Source: Inquilinus limosus (GTDB lineage Bacteria > Pseudomonadota > Alphaproteobacteria > DSM-16000 > Inquilinaceae). From it: 35,550 nt of DNA. Shown here in pieces: positions 27,025-35,399 of the stretch (within the stretch, counting starts at the first letter, position 1; every line of letters starts with the position of its first letter). The stretch is taken from assembly GCA_019508225.1 (NCBI GenBank), contig JAEKLZ010000159.1, forward strand, positions 1-35,550, read 5' to 3'. A program made the position numbers and the translations under genes. The notes beneath the pieces were generated by a model that saw only the letters and a list, made by a program, of their open reading frames with translations, ran no database searches and was not told the origin of the DNA.

Positions 27025-27965
27025 CAGGTGCGCACCCTGGGGTCGACGAAGAGATAGAGCAGGTCGATGACGAGATTGACCAGGACGTAGAGCGCCGCGA
27101 TCACCAGCAGCGCCCCCTGGATCACCGGGTAGTCGCGCCGCAGCACGCCGTTGACCACGAGGTTGCCAACGCCCGGCAGGCCGAACACCGTCTCGGTGAC
27201 GACGGCGCCGGAGACCAGCAGCGCGGTGGTCAGGCCGATCACGGTCAGGATCGGGATCAGCGCGTTTTTGAGGGCGTGCTTCAGCACCACCTTCCGCTCC
27301 GGCAGGCCCTTGGCCCGGGCGGTGCGGACATAGTCGTCGTTCAGCACGTCGAGCATGCTGGCGCGGGTGAAACGGGTGATCAGGGCGGAGTTGACGAGGC
27401 CGAGCACGATCGCCGGCAGCACCAGATGGCTCATCCGGTCGAGGAAGCCGGCGCCCGGCCCGCCATAGCCGGCGACCGGGAACCAGCCGAGCTTGACCGA
27501 GAAGATCTGCATCAGGATCAGGCCCAGCCAGAAGCTGGGAATGCTGGCGGTGAGCATCGACACGGTCAGCACCGACTGGTCCAGCACCGAGCCGCGCCAG
27601 ACGGCGGAGGCGATGCCGACCGGCAACGCGATGGCGACCGCGATCAGGATCGACAGCACGGTCAGCATCAGCGTCGGCTCGGCCCGGTCGCCGATCGCCT
27701 CGAGCACTGGCTGGTTCAGGAAGATCGACTGGCCGAGATTGCCGACCGCGATCTCGCCGAGCCAGGTGACGTATTGCACCGGCAGCGGCTGATCGAGGCC
27801 GAGCTTGGCTCGCAGCTCGACGATGTCCGACGGCTGGGCATCGGGACCGAGCATGACCGCGGCGGGGTCCCCCGGCGTCACCCGGATGATGACGAAGACG
27901 ACCGTCGCCACGATGAACATCACCGCGACCATGCCGATCAGGCGATTGACGATGTAGGAGAGCAT
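27024..27965 (-). CDS. Peptide ABC transporter permease (DppB/OppB type)
   Basis: A 313-residue inner membrane permease and partner of the OppC-like protein. The N-terminal helix (YIVNRLIGMVAVMFIVATVV) runs into FVIIRVTPGDPAAVM, the diagnostic DppB motif. The EAA loop reads YVRTARAKGLPERKVVLKHA, and the end has VFGLPGVGNLVVNGVLRRDYPVIQG. The start at 27965 is the first ATG of the conserved N-terminus. A longer reading frame upstream runs through a palindromic repeat and has no family similarity. It is 213 bp downstream of the first binding-protein gene, with a palindromic repeat in the gap. Confidence 0.94.
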   Translation of the reverse strand: MLSYIVNRLIGMVAVMFIVATVVFVIIRVTPGDPAAVMLGPDAQPSDIVELRAKLGLDQPLPVQYVTWLGEIAVGNLGQSIFLNQPVLEAIGDRAEPTLMLTVLSILIAVAIALPVGIASAVWRGSVLDQSVLTVSMLTASIPSFWLGLILMQIFSVKLGWFPVAGYGGPGAGFLDRMSHLVLPAIVLGLVNSALITRFTRASMLDVLNDDYVRTARAKGLPERKVVLKHALKNALIPILTVIGLTTALLVSGAVVTETVFGLPGVGNLVVNGVLRRDYPVIQGALLVIAALYVLVNLVIDLLYLFVDPRVRT

Positions 27966-28016
27966 GGGGTCAGGCCGCCTTTCGGTGGGCCGAGCCCGGC
28001 CGGTCGGCCAGCGTCG

Positions 28017-28133
28017 CCCCCTCACCCTCCCGGCCCAAGCGGGCCGGGCCCCTCCCTCTCCCCAAGGAGAGGGAATGTTTACCTCTCCCCCGGGGAGAGG
28101 TCGGAACCGCGGCAGCGGTTCCGGGTGAGGGGG
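28017..28133. repeat. Palindromic intergenic repeat, copy between binding-protein gene and permease
   Basis: A 117-bp element with ends CCCCCTCACCC (28017-28027) and GGGTGAGGGGG (28123-28133). Inside are three hairpins: CCCGGCCC/GGGCCGGG, CCTCTCCCC/GGGGAGAGG, and GGAACCGC/GCGGTTCC. It has the same layout and orientation as the copy at 29735. Inside the operon mRNA it would form stable hairpins just 3' of a binding-protein gene. Confidence 0.8.
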
Positions 28134-28178
28134 TGGCACCGGCCCATCCGGCAGCAGTGCATTGCACCCGAGCGGCCC

Positions 28179-29696
28179 TCACTTCTCCACCCACGTGTTC
28201 CAGAAGAACGGCCAGGGCGACGGGTCGTAGCCCTTCAGCTTCGGCGACTTGGCCGACAGCGCGTTGAAGTCGCCGACCTTGATGAACGGCACCTCGGCCA
28301 TGATCGCGGCCTGGACGTCGCCGTACAGCTTCGCCCGCCGCGCCGGGTCCGAGGCCGCGTTGAAGGCGTCGAAGGCGGTGCGGCGCCGCTCGGTCGACCA
28401 CCAGCCCGGGCCGCTCTCGGACATGCCGAGATTCAGCGCCGGCTCCGGCAGGAACGGGCTGTGGGTGAAGAAGATGTCCCACAGCGCCGGGTCGTTGCGG
28501 CGCTGGGTCAGCGTCGCCCAGTCCGACACCTGCAGGTCGACCTTGAAGCCGGCCGCCTTCAGGTATTCCGCCGCCACCAGCGCCATCTTGTAGTGGAACT
28601 CGTATTGCTGGCTGGTCAGGATCCGGATCGGCTCGCCGGCATAGCCGGCCTTGGCCATCAGCTCCGCCGCCTTCTCCGGGTTGCCCTGGTCGTAGCTGTC
28701 GACCCCGGCGTCGCTGCGCCACGGGAAGCCCGCCGGATACATGGCGCCGTCGACCGCGAAGAACTCCGGCTTGCCGAAGGCGGCCAGCATCATGTCGCTC
28801 TCGCTCAGCGCCGCCTGCACCGCCTGGCGCAGCTCCAGCTTCGCCAGCGGCCCCTGCTTCGTGTTCAGCATCATGATCGGATAGCCGAAGGACTTCAGGA
28901 TCACCGGCTCGGTGAGGCCGGTCAGCCGATCGTAGGATTCGACCGGCAGCAGGTCGGAGAAGTCGTACTGGCCGGAGATCGCGCCCTCGATCCGGGTGTT
29001 GGCGTTCGGCACCGGGATGAAGCGGATCTCGTCGAGATATGCCGTGCGCCGGCCGGCATAGCGGCTGGGCTCCTCGGCTCGCGCCGCGTAGCCGTCGAAG
29101 CGGGTCAGCAGGATGTACTGGTCGGGCTTGCGCTCGGCCAGCTTGTAAGGGCCGGTGCCGACCACGTCGGTCAGCGGCTCGTCCATATGCGCCTTCGGCA
29201 TGATCACCGCGGCGCTGTTGTTGAAGGCCAGCAGCGACAGCAGCGGGGCATAGGCCTGCTTCAGCCTGATCTGCACCGCGAGATCGCCGGTCGCCGAGAC
29301 GCTCTCGATCATCGGCGCCGCCTGCTTGCCGCGCGAGGCCACCCGCATCCAGCGCTCGAGCGAGGCGACGACATCGGCCGCGGTCAGCTTTTCGCTGTCA
29401 TGGAAGGTGACGCCGGAGCGGAGCTTGATGTCGTAGGTCCGGCCGTCCTCGGAGATCGCCGGCATCGCCTCGGCCAGCAGCGGCTGCAGCTTCCACTCGG
29501 CGTCGAAGGTGAACAGCGTCTCGTAGACGTGCTGGGTGATCATGCCCAGCAGATCGCCGGTGTTCGCCATCGGGTCGAGCGTCGGCGGCTCGCCGATGGT
29601 GGCGACATCGATCTTGCCGCCCTTGACCGGGTCGGCGACCACAGCACCCGGTACCAGGGCGGCGGCCACGAGAAGGGAGAGCAGCAGGCGGCGCAT
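28179..29696 (-). CDS. Periplasmic peptide-type solute-binding protein 1
   Basis: A 505-residue extracytoplasmic binding protein of the DppA/OppA (SBP_bac_5) family that delivers ligand to the permease. A Sec signal peptide ends near residue 22 (VVA-DPVKGG); there is no lipobox, so it is a free periplasmic protein. The mature part opens with VATIGEPPTLDPM and has the family motif ITQHVYETLF and the FHDSEKLTAADVVASLERW region. The start is ATG at 29696, where the signal peptide begins; the Shine-Dalgarno is weak. It is strikingly similar over its full length to the protein encoded just upstream. Two binding proteins feeding one transporter would broaden the ligand range. Confidence 0.93.
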   Translation of the reverse strand: MRRLLLSLLVAAALVPGAVVADPVKGGKIDVATIGEPPTLDPMANTGDLLGMITQHVYETLFTFDAEWKLQPLLAEAMPAISEDGRTYDIKLRSGVTFHDSEKLTAADVVASLERWMRVASRGKQAAPMIESVSATGDLAVQIRLKQAYAPLLSLLAFNNSAAVIMPKAHMDEPLTDVVGTGPYKLAERKPDQYILLTRFDGYAARAEEPSRYAGRRTAYLDEIRFIPVPNANTRIEGAISGQYDFSDLLPVESYDRLTGLTEPVILKSFGYPIMMLNTKQGPLAKLELRQAVQAALSESDMMLAAFGKPEFFAVDGAMYPAGFPWRSDAGVDSYDQGNPEKAAELMAKAGYAGEPIRILTSQQYEFHYKMALVAAEYLKAAGFKVDLQVSDWATLTQRRNDPALWDIFFTHSPFLPEPALNLGMSESGPGWWSTERRRTAFDAFNAASDPARRAKLYGDVQAAIMAEVPFIKVGDFNALSAKSPKLKGYDPSPWPFFWNTWVEK

Positions 29697-29734
29697 GGGC
29701 TGGCTTTCGATTCCTTCGATCGGCGACGGGACCA

Positions 29735-29847
29735 CCCCCTCACCCTCCCGCCGCCTTCGGCGTCGGGCCCCTCCCTCTCCCCGAGGAGAGGGAATTCACC
29801 TCTCCCTGGGGAGAGGTCGAAATCGCGCAGCGATTTCGGGTGAGGGG
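29735..29847. repeat. Palindromic intergenic repeat, copy between the two binding-protein genes
   Basis: A 113-bp element with ends CCCCCTCACCC (29735-29745) and GGGTGAGGGG (29838-29847), and internal hairpins CCTCTCCC/GGGGAGAGG and GAAATCGC/GCGATTTC. It is the same family and orientation as the copy at 28017. Hairpins here could stabilise the upstream binding-protein message or reduce read-through. Confidence 0.8.
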
Positions 29848-29859
29848 TTGTCCCGGCGG

Positions 29860-31395
29860 TCACTTCTCGACGTAGGCGTTCCAGAAGTACGGCCACGGGG
29901 CCGGAGTCACGCCCTGCAGCGCCTTCGACCTGGCCGAGAGGGCGTTGAAGTCGCCGACCTTGATCAGCGGCACCTCGTCGGCCATCACCTGCTGCACGCC
30001 GGCCCAGAGCTTCACCCGCTCGTCTTGCGTCAACGCCTGGTTGAAGGCGCCGACCGCCTTGTCCTTGGCCGGCGTGTCCCACCAGCCGGGCGAGCCCTTG
30101 GCCAGGGCGCCGATCAGCGCCGGCTCCGGCAGGAACGGGCTGTGGCTGATATAGATGTCCCAGAGCGCCGGGTCGGCGCGGCGCTGGGTCAGCGTCGCCC
30201 AGTCGGTGACATCGAGGGTGACCTGGAAGCCGGCGGCCTTCAGGTACTCCGCCGCCACCAGCGCCATCTTGTAGTGGAACTCGTATTGCCGGCTGGTCAG
30301 GATCCGGATCGGCTTCTGGCCGTCATAGCCGGCCTCGGTCAGCAGCTTCTGCGCGCCCTCGGCATCGCCCTTATTGTAGACCTCGGTGCCGACCTCGGAC
30401 CGCCAGGGATAGCCTTCCGGGTACATGGCGCCGTCCAGGGCGTAGAAGTCGGTGCTGCCGAAGGCGGCGGCCAGCATGTCCTCCTCGTTCAGCGCCAGCT
30501 GCACCGCCTTGCGCAGCTTCAGGTCGCTGAGCAGGCCCTGCTTGGTGTTCATGACGAAGACCGGCCAGCCGAACGGCTTCAGGATGATCGGCTCCGACGC
30601 CCCGGCCTTGACCTTGTCGAAGGCCTCGACCGGCAGGGAATCGGTGTAGTCGAACTGGCCGGCCACCGCGCCCTCGACCCGGGTGTTGGCGTTCGGCACC
30701 GGGGTGAAGCGGATCTCGTCCAGATACTGCTTGCGGGCGCCGCCATAGCCGTTCGGATCGCCTTCGCGCGGCTTGTAGCCGTCGAAGCGGACCAGCTGGA
30801 TGTACTGGTCGGGCACCCGCGCCTTCAGCATGTAGGGGCCGCTGCCGACGATGTCCTTCAGCTCCGGCGCGATCTTCTCCGACGGCAGGATCACCGCGGC
30901 GCTGTTGTTGAAGGCCAGCAGCGCCAGCAGCGGCGCGAAGGGCTGCTTCAGCGAGATCTTGATGGTCGAGGCGTCGACCTTCTCGATCGCCTCGATGTTG
31001 GCGGCGGCCAGCTTCCCGCGCGACGCCACCTCGGTCCAGCGCTTCAGCGAGGCGACGACGTCGTCGGCGTCCAGCGCCGAGCCGTCGTGGAAGGTCAGGC
31101 CCTGGCGGATCTTGATGGTGTAGACGCGACCGTCGGCGCTGATCTCCGGCATCGCGTCGGCGACCAGCGGCGTGACGCTCCAATTGGCGTCGAAGGTGTA
31201 GAGCGTCTCGAAGATGTGCTGGCTGATGATGCCGACCAGATCGGCGGTGCTGACCATCGGGTCGAGCGTCGGCGGCTCACCGATCGTCGCCACGGTGATC
31301 GTCCCGCCCTTGGCCGGGGCGGCCGTGGCGCCGGAGGAGAGCGGCAGGATCGCGAGCGCGACCACGCCGAGAATTCGCAGCTTCATCCGCAGCAT
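29860..31395 (-). CDS. Periplasmic peptide-type solute-binding protein 2
   Basis: A 511-residue SBP_bac_5 family protein and the first gene of the operon. The signal peptide (LRMKLRILGVVALAILPLSSGATA) ends near residue 25 with no lipobox Cys. The mature part begins APAKGGTITVATIGEPPTL (19 shown) and aligns without large gaps with binding protein 1, including identical blocks such as EPPTLDPM, AALVAAEYLKAAGF-like and AFNNSAAVI. A tandem duplication is therefore likely. The ATG at 31395 is chosen because AGGGGG lies 7 nt upstream; GTG at 31401 is too close to it. The promoter region upstream carries two dyads likely bound by the divergent IclR protein. Confidence 0.93.
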   Translation of the reverse strand: MLRMKLRILGVVALAILPLSSGATAAPAKGGTITVATIGEPPTLDPMVSTADLVGIISQHIFETLYTFDANWSVTPLVADAMPEISADGRVYTIKIRQGLTFHDGSALDADDVVASLKRWTEVASRGKLAAANIEAIEKVDASTIKISLKQPFAPLLALLAFNNSAAVILPSEKIAPELKDIVGSGPYMLKARVPDQYIQLVRFDGYKPREGDPNGYGGARKQYLDEIRFTPVPNANTRVEGAVAGQFDYTDSLPVEAFDKVKAGASEPIILKPFGWPVFVMNTKQGLLSDLKLRKAVQLALNEEDMLAAAFGSTDFYALDGAMYPEGYPWRSEVGTEVYNKGDAEGAQKLLTEAGYDGQKPIRILTSRQYEFHYKMALVAAEYLKAAGFQVTLDVTDWATLTQRRADPALWDIYISHSPFLPEPALIGALAKGSPGWWDTPAKDKAVGAFNQALTQDERVKLWAGVQQVMADEVPLIKVGDFNALSARSKALQGVTPAPWPYFWNAYVEK

Positions 31396-31417
31396 TGACA
31401 CCCCCTGTCGTGAGCTT

Positions 31418-31467
31418 CTAGTATTCCATTATTAGGAAACAACATCTTCCGTTGCGGAATACGCTAG
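31418..31467. promoter_or_regulatory. Paired dyads, likely IclR operator
   Basis: Two TTCC-GGAA dyads lie in the divergent region: TTCC-N7-GGAA at 31424-31438 and the perfect TTCCG-TTG-CGGAA at 31447-31459. Their centres are 22 bp apart, about two helical turns. The whole 50-bp block is itself nearly symmetric: CTAGTATTCC at the left (31418-31427) mirrors GGAATACGCTAG at the right (31456-31467). TTCC/GGAA arms are common in IclR-family sites. On the minus strand AATAAT (31434-31429) could be the operon's -10, but I see no good -35, as is usual for an activator-dependent promoter. Confidence 0.55.
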
Positions 31468-31621
31468 TGCCATTGCCGGCGGGACGTCAACCCATCCGAT
31501 CGGATCCGAACGGCGGAAATGCTCGGCGATTGACCGCAATGCGGGACAAAGCCTAGCCTCAAGGGCTTGAGAACTATACCACTCGGCCGGAGCATCGGCC
31601 GGGAGCAGGCGGGACAGCATC

Positions 31622-32416
31622 ATGGCGGAAGCAGCGGCGGCCAAGGCCGAGAGGGTGAGCGAGCGCAGCCGGGTCAGCGGTATCGAGCGCGCGGTGCAGA
31701 TCTGCGACCACCTGCTGGCCGCGGGCCGCCCCCTCACCGCCTATGACGTGTCCAAGGCGCTGGGCGCGCCGATGTCGACGATCTACGGCGTGGTGGATTC
31801 GCTGCTGCGCCAGGACCTGCTGTCGCGCGACGGCGACGGCCTGCTGTGGTTCGGCCCCCGCCTCTACCATTACGGCCTGGCCTATGGCCGCAGCCTGAAC
31901 CTGCTGGAGACCGCGTCGCAGGAGATGCGGGAGCTGAGCCGCCTGCTGGGCGAGACGGTGCAGATCTGCGGCCGCGACGACGGCCATATGGTGGTGCTGG
32001 CGATGGCCGAGCCCGCCGGGCATTTCCGGGTGTCGTCCAAGATCGGCACCCGGGTGCCGCTGAACTGGACCGCCTCCGGCCGGCTGCTGATCGGCCACCT
32101 GCCCTGGGCCGAGCGGGTCGATCTGATGCGCCGCGCCGCCCAGCCCTCGCCCACCGGCATGGCCGAGACCGACCCGGACACGCTGTGCCGAATCGCGGAG
32201 GCGGCGCTGACCGAGAAGCTGGCGATCCAGCTGAGCGAATCCGACTTCGCCGTCGCCTGCATCGCCGCGCCTATCTGTACGTCGAACGGCGAATGCGACG
32301 CCACGATCAGCGTCGTGCTGCCGGAGCAGAAGGCGCGCGAGCGCGAGCGCACCTACAGCGTCGCGGTGCAGGAAGCGGCGAGCCGGATCGAGCGCCTGCT
32401 CGGCTGGACGGCCTGA
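31622..32416 (+). CDS. IclR-family transcriptional regulator
   Basis: A 264-residue regulator. The N-terminal winged helix-turn-helix (about 18-80) includes SGIERAVQICDHLLAAGRPL and LGAPMSTIYGVVDSLLRQDL, and the C-terminal effector domain (about 95-260) has the family blocks VSSKIGTRVPLNWTASGRLL and FAVACIAAPI. The start at 31622 has a modest GGGA site. It is divergent from the nine-gene transport and catabolism operon, with paired dyads in between, so it most likely controls that operon in response to the imported compound or a breakdown product. Repressor or activator cannot be told from sequence. Confidence 0.92.
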   Translation: MAEAAAAKAERVSERSRVSGIERAVQICDHLLAAGRPLTAYDVSKALGAPMSTIYGVVDSLLRQDLLSRDGDGLLWFGPRLYHYGLAYGRSLNLLETASQEMRELSRLLGETVQICGRDDGHMVVLAMAEPAGHFRVSSKIGTRVPLNWTASGRLLIGHLPWAERVDLMRRAAQPSPTGMAETDPDTLCRIAEAALTEKLAIQLSESDFAVACIAAPICTSNGECDATISVVLPEQKARERERTYSVAVQEAASRIERLLGWTA

Positions 32417-32453
32417 GGTGCCGTGGCTGAGGCGCCGGGGCTGAGGCCGTGAC

Positions 32454-32684
32454 CTAGCGGCGCCGGCCCGCGAGGTCGCGGGCCACCGGGTCCGCCATCT
32501 GATCGAAGGCGGCCGCCTCGGCGATCGCGGTGCGCAACGCCCGGCGCTTCTCCGCGACATAGGCGGCGCCGGTGATGCCGGCCGGGGCCGACGAGTCACC
32601 GTGGCGGAAGGCCCGCCGCGCCCGGCTGGTCGCCTGCGCCACCTGCTTGGCCCGGGTTATCTGGCGTGTGAAATCGCGATCCAT
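32454..32684 (-). CDS. Small basic protein, function unknown
   Basis: A 76-residue protein, Ala- and Arg-rich, no signal peptide or membrane segment, starting MDRDFTRQITRAKQVAQ and ending AGRRR. It looks mostly helical and could bind nucleic acid, but no family is recognised. AGGGAG lies 8 nt before the ATG at 32684, a fair ribosome binding site. It is convergent with the IclR gene (37-bp gap). It might be a real small gene or a chance frame in GC-rich DNA; the ribosome site and normal codon use favour the former. Confidence 0.5.
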   Translation of the reverse strand: MDRDFTRQITRAKQVAQATSRARRAFRHGDSSAPAGITGAAYVAEKRRALRTAIAEAAAFDQMADPVARDLAGRRR

Positions 32685-32959
32685 GGCGATCACTCCCTCG
32701 GTTTGGATATGCGGCCGCAGCCGCATCCGGTCGGCGCCGTTGACCCCACAACGCATGGATCGGCCGCGGCGTTCCCCGAGACCACGACGGACTGTCGCCG
32801 CCGCGATGCTTGACGCTCTATCCCTCGCCGTCACAGTCTCCGGAAGGCTCGAAGCGGCGCACGCATGCCTATTGTTAACATAAGATTTTGTGAGAAAATA
32901 ATCCTTAAGACGATAGTCATTTCCGCGACTGCACACCTCCCTCCTCCACTCGAGGCGGA

Positions 32960-33004
32960 AACGTATTTTCGTTGAACATCCTGAAAGGAAATGTCCAACT
33001 AGGC
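32960..33004 (+). promoter_or_regulatory. Conserved upstream block of RTX gene family, copy 1
   Basis: A 45-bp block, 90 bp before the RTX start, that recurs with changes at 35311-35356. It holds a near-perfect dyad GTTGAACAT (32971-32979) N11 ATGTCCAAC (32991-32999). It lies in the 365-bp gene-free stretch 32685-33049, which is unusually AT-rich from about 32870 for this genome. Conservation suggests a shared operator or promoter. Confidence 0.5.
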
Positions 33005-33049
33005 TCTTCTGTTTGAATCGAACTTACTCATAGCGGGGGGAGCATATTC

Positions 33050-33200
33050 ATGGCCACATTCACCGGCTCCAATGGCGCCGAAATCCTGCCGAACCTGCTC
33101 ATCGGTCCGGTCCAAGCCGTCGGCAACGACTTCATCGACGCGTTGGGCGGGGATGACATCGCTATCGGCTGGTCCGGCGACGATGTGATTCGCGGCGGCG
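33050..33200 (+). repeat. Direct repeat, 151 bp, copy 1
   Basis: Matches 35400-35550 at 149 of 151 positions; the two differences (ACA/ACC and TTC/TTT in codons 3 and 4) are silent. The true length of the repeat may be larger, because copy 2 runs off the window edge; copy 1 turns into a frameshift right after. Confidence 0.95.
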
Positions 33201-33205
33201 GGTGA
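33050..33205 (+). pseudogene. 5' part of RTX gene, ends in frameshift
   Basis: Starts MATFTGSNGAEILPNLLIG and reads 51 codons to a TGA at 33203-33205, ending in DDVIRGGG, a normal RTX repeat start. The ribosome binding site GGGGGAG is 7 nt upstream of the ATG. The next frame (-1) continues at once with RTX repeats, so this is most simply the N-terminal piece of the downstream gene, split by a single-base change. The first 151 bp are nearly identical to the gene start at 35400. A GTG of the downstream frame overlaps the stop as GTGA, so coupled translation of two separate chains is an alternative. Confidence 0.65.
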
Positions 33206-34965
33206 TCCTCAGCCTGACCCTGCCGATCCTCGGCATCAACATCCAGCTCACCGGCGCCTCGCAGGGCTTCGGCGGCGATGCCCAGGGCGACTGGCTGGTC
33301 GGCATCGTCAACCTGCTCGGCTCCAACACCGGCGGCGACAACCTCAGCGGCAGCGCCGCCGCCAACACCCTGTTCGGCCAGGGCGGCGACGACACCCTCG
33401 ACGGCCAGGGCGGCAACGACATCCTCCTCGGCGGCGCCGGGGACGACACCCTCGTCGGCGGCGGCGGTGCCGATTCGCTGCAGGGCGGCGCCGGCACGAA
33501 CGACACCGCGGACTATTCCGGCTCCGCCTCGCCAGTCACCGTCAACCTGACCACCGGCACCGGCAGCGGCGGCGACGCGCAGGGCGACACCCTGACCGGC
33601 ATCGAGCGCGTGATCGGCTCGGCCGGCAACGACACCCTCACCGGATCGGCCGGCGACGACACCCTCATCGGCGGCGCCGGGGCCGACGTCCTCATCGGCA
33701 ATGGCGGCATCGACACGGCCGATTATTCCAGCTCGGGCGCCGGCGTCACCGTCGACCTTGGCGCGGGCACCGGCAGCGGCGGCGACGCCCAGGGCGACAA
33801 CCTGACCGGCATCGAGAATATCAACGGCACGGCCTTCGTCGACCACCTGTACGGCGACGCGTCGAACAACGTCATCAACGGCCTCGACAGCGACGACACG
33901 CTGCGCGGCGGCGCCGGGGCCGACACCCTCAATGGCGGCAACGGCTCGGACTTCGCCAACTACCAGGGCTCGGCGACCGCGGTCACCGTCAACCTGCTGA
34001 CCGGCATCCATAGCGGCGGCGACGCGGCGGGCGACACGCTGAGCAGCATCGAGAACCTGTACGGCTCCAGCAACGACGACAGCCTGACCGGCGACAACGG
34101 CCGCAACATCATCGGCGGCGAGCTCGGCAACGACACGCTCGTCGGCAATGCCGGCGACGACTCGCTGTCAGGTGAGGCCGGCAACGACAACCTCGACGGC
34201 GGCGACGGCAACGACCGTCTCGTCGGCGGCGACGGCGACGACACCGCTAATGGCGGCGCCAACAACGACTCCATCGACGGTGGCATCGGCAACGACATCC
34301 TCAATGGTGGGGCCGGGGATGACACCATCTCGGGCGGCGACGGCACCGACACGATCAACGGCGATGACGGCAACGACTACATCGAGGGCGGCGCCGGGCC
34401 GGACACGATCAACGGCGGCGCCGGCACCGACACGACATCCTATGCCCATTCTTTCGAGGGGGTGGTCGTCCACCTCCAGGCCGGCACCGGCGCCTTCGGC
34501 GATGCTGAAGGCGACAGCCTGACCGGGGTCGAGCAGGCGATGGGGTCGGGCTTCAACGACGTGATCGCCGGCACCGCAGGCAACAACACGCTCTGGGGCC
34601 TGGCCGGAAACGACCAGCTCAATGGCGGAAATGGCGCCGACACGCTGAAGGGCGGCGCCGGCAACGACACCTTCGTCTATACCAGCATCGGCGAGAGCAC
34701 CGTGGCGGCGGCGGGCCGGGACACGATCACGGACTTCTCGACCGGCGACCATATCGACCTGTCCGTGATCGACGCCAACGGCGCGGGCGGCGCCTTCACC
34801 TTCGGCACCGGCGCCTTCACCGGCGCGGCGGGCGAGCTGCGGGTGGTGGCCCTGGCCAATGGCTATCAGATGGTCTATGGCGACACCAACGGCGACAAGA
34901 ACCCGGATATCGCCATCGCTGTTCTCTCGGATCACGCGCTGACCGCCAGCGATTTCGTGCTCTGA
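33202..34965 (+). CDS. RTX (hemolysin-type calcium-binding) repeat protein, main part
   Basis: 587 codons from a GTG that overlaps the stop of the 5' fragment. Glycine-rich nonapeptides (GGAGDDTL, GGDGNDRL, GGAGPDTI) alternate with five copies of a beta module of the type VTVNLTTGTGSGGDAQGDTL-TGIE, beginning at about residues 15, 105, 175, 260 and 410. The C-terminus, from GGAGNDTFVYTSIGEST to LTASDFVL, is the serralysin-type (peptidase M10 C-terminal) domain with a type I secretion signal. There is no enzyme domain. The front residues (ILSLTLPILGINIQ) do not look like a repeat or a signal, which supports loss of the proper N-terminus by frameshift or deletion. A strong terminator follows. 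Without the 33050 start, secretion could still work, as the signal is C-terminal. Confidence 0.85.
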   Translation: MILSLTLPILGINIQLTGASQGFGGDAQGDWLVGIVNLLGSNTGGDNLSGSAAANTLFGQGGDDTLDGQGGNDILLGGAGDDTLVGGGGADSLQGGAGTNDTADYSGSASPVTVNLTTGTGSGGDAQGDTLTGIERVIGSAGNDTLTGSAGDDTLIGGAGADVLIGNGGIDTADYSSSGAGVTVDLGAGTGSGGDAQGDNLTGIENINGTAFVDHLYGDASNNVINGLDSDDTLRGGAGADTLNGGNGSDFANYQGSATAVTVNLLTGIHSGGDAAGDTLSSIENLYGSSNDDSLTGDNGRNIIGGELGNDTLVGNAGDDSLSGEAGNDNLDGGDGNDRLVGGDGDDTANGGANNDSIDGGIGNDILNGGAGDDTISGGDGTDTINGDDGNDYIEGGAGPDTINGGAGTDTTSYAHSFEGVVVHLQAGTGAFGDAEGDSLTGVEQAMGSGFNDVIAGTAGNNTLWGLAGNDQLNGGNGADTLKGGAGNDTFVYTSIGESTVAAAGRDTITDFSTGDHIDLSVIDANGAGGAFTFGTGAFTGAAGELRVVALANGYQMVYGDTNGDKNPDIAIAVLSDHALTASDFVL

Positions 34966-34978
34966 CCCTGACGGTACC

Positions 34979-35007
34979 GACCCCACCCTGCGCCGCAGGG
35001 TGGGGTC
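34979..35007 (+). terminator. Rho-independent terminator of RTX gene
   Basis: GACCCCACCCTGCG (34979-34992) and CGCAGGGTGGGGTC (34994-35007) form a perfect 14-bp stem around a single unpaired base, followed by TTCCTTG. It begins 13 bp after the RTX stop codon. Confidence 0.85.
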
Positions 35008-35310
35008 TTCCTTGACTCCGCGCCGGGACACAGGACCGGTCCGCGTTTCCTGAATGGATTGGCAGCGGCAACTTCGACTGCTGCAGATATCAACCGCCAC
35101 TCACGAGATCTGGTCCGGCGATCCCGAATGGCTGCGCCGAACGCACTTCATCGCCCTACCCATTCCAGTTGTTCCAAAGAATGAATCATCGTACATATCG
35201 TACATCGTCTTCTCGGTGATCAAAAGACCATACAATTCCGCGAAAACGCCGGAATCATTTTACTATAAAATTCTGAAGTTAATTCCTATTTACATCATGA
35301 AAACCACCAA

Positions 35311-35356
35311 AACGTATTTTTGTTGAACATGTTGAGAAGAAATGCCCAAGTAAGGC
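35311..35356 (+). promoter_or_regulatory. Conserved upstream block of RTX gene family, copy 2
   Basis: Counterpart of 32960-33004, at the same distance (89 bp) from the start codon. The first 20 bases differ from copy 1 at one position; the dyad is weaker here (GTTGAACAT N11 ATGCCCAAG). It lies in the 434-bp gene-free stretch 34966-35399. The part from about 35155 is AT-rich, in contrast to the rest of the window, and holds no other recognised feature. Confidence 0.5.
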
Positions 35357-35399
35357 GCCCTCTTCATATTGGGCTCTTATCATATTGGGGAGGATATTC

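Noticed and set aside
28017-29847. CRISPR-like or tandem repeat array
   Set aside because: Only two copies 1.7 kb apart with a gene between; the structure is an imperfect palindrome, not repeat-spacer.
33191-33205. Programmed -1 frameshift site in the RTX gene
   Set aside because: GGCGGCGGGTGA has no X-XXY-YYZ slippery heptamer and no clear downstream pseudoknot; a mutation, sequence error or recombination joint is simpler.
35054-35326. A 90-codon plus-strand frame before the last RTX gene
   Set aside because: No ribosome site, low GC and atypical codons, and it runs into the conserved upstream block of the RTX gene; more likely promoter-region DNA.
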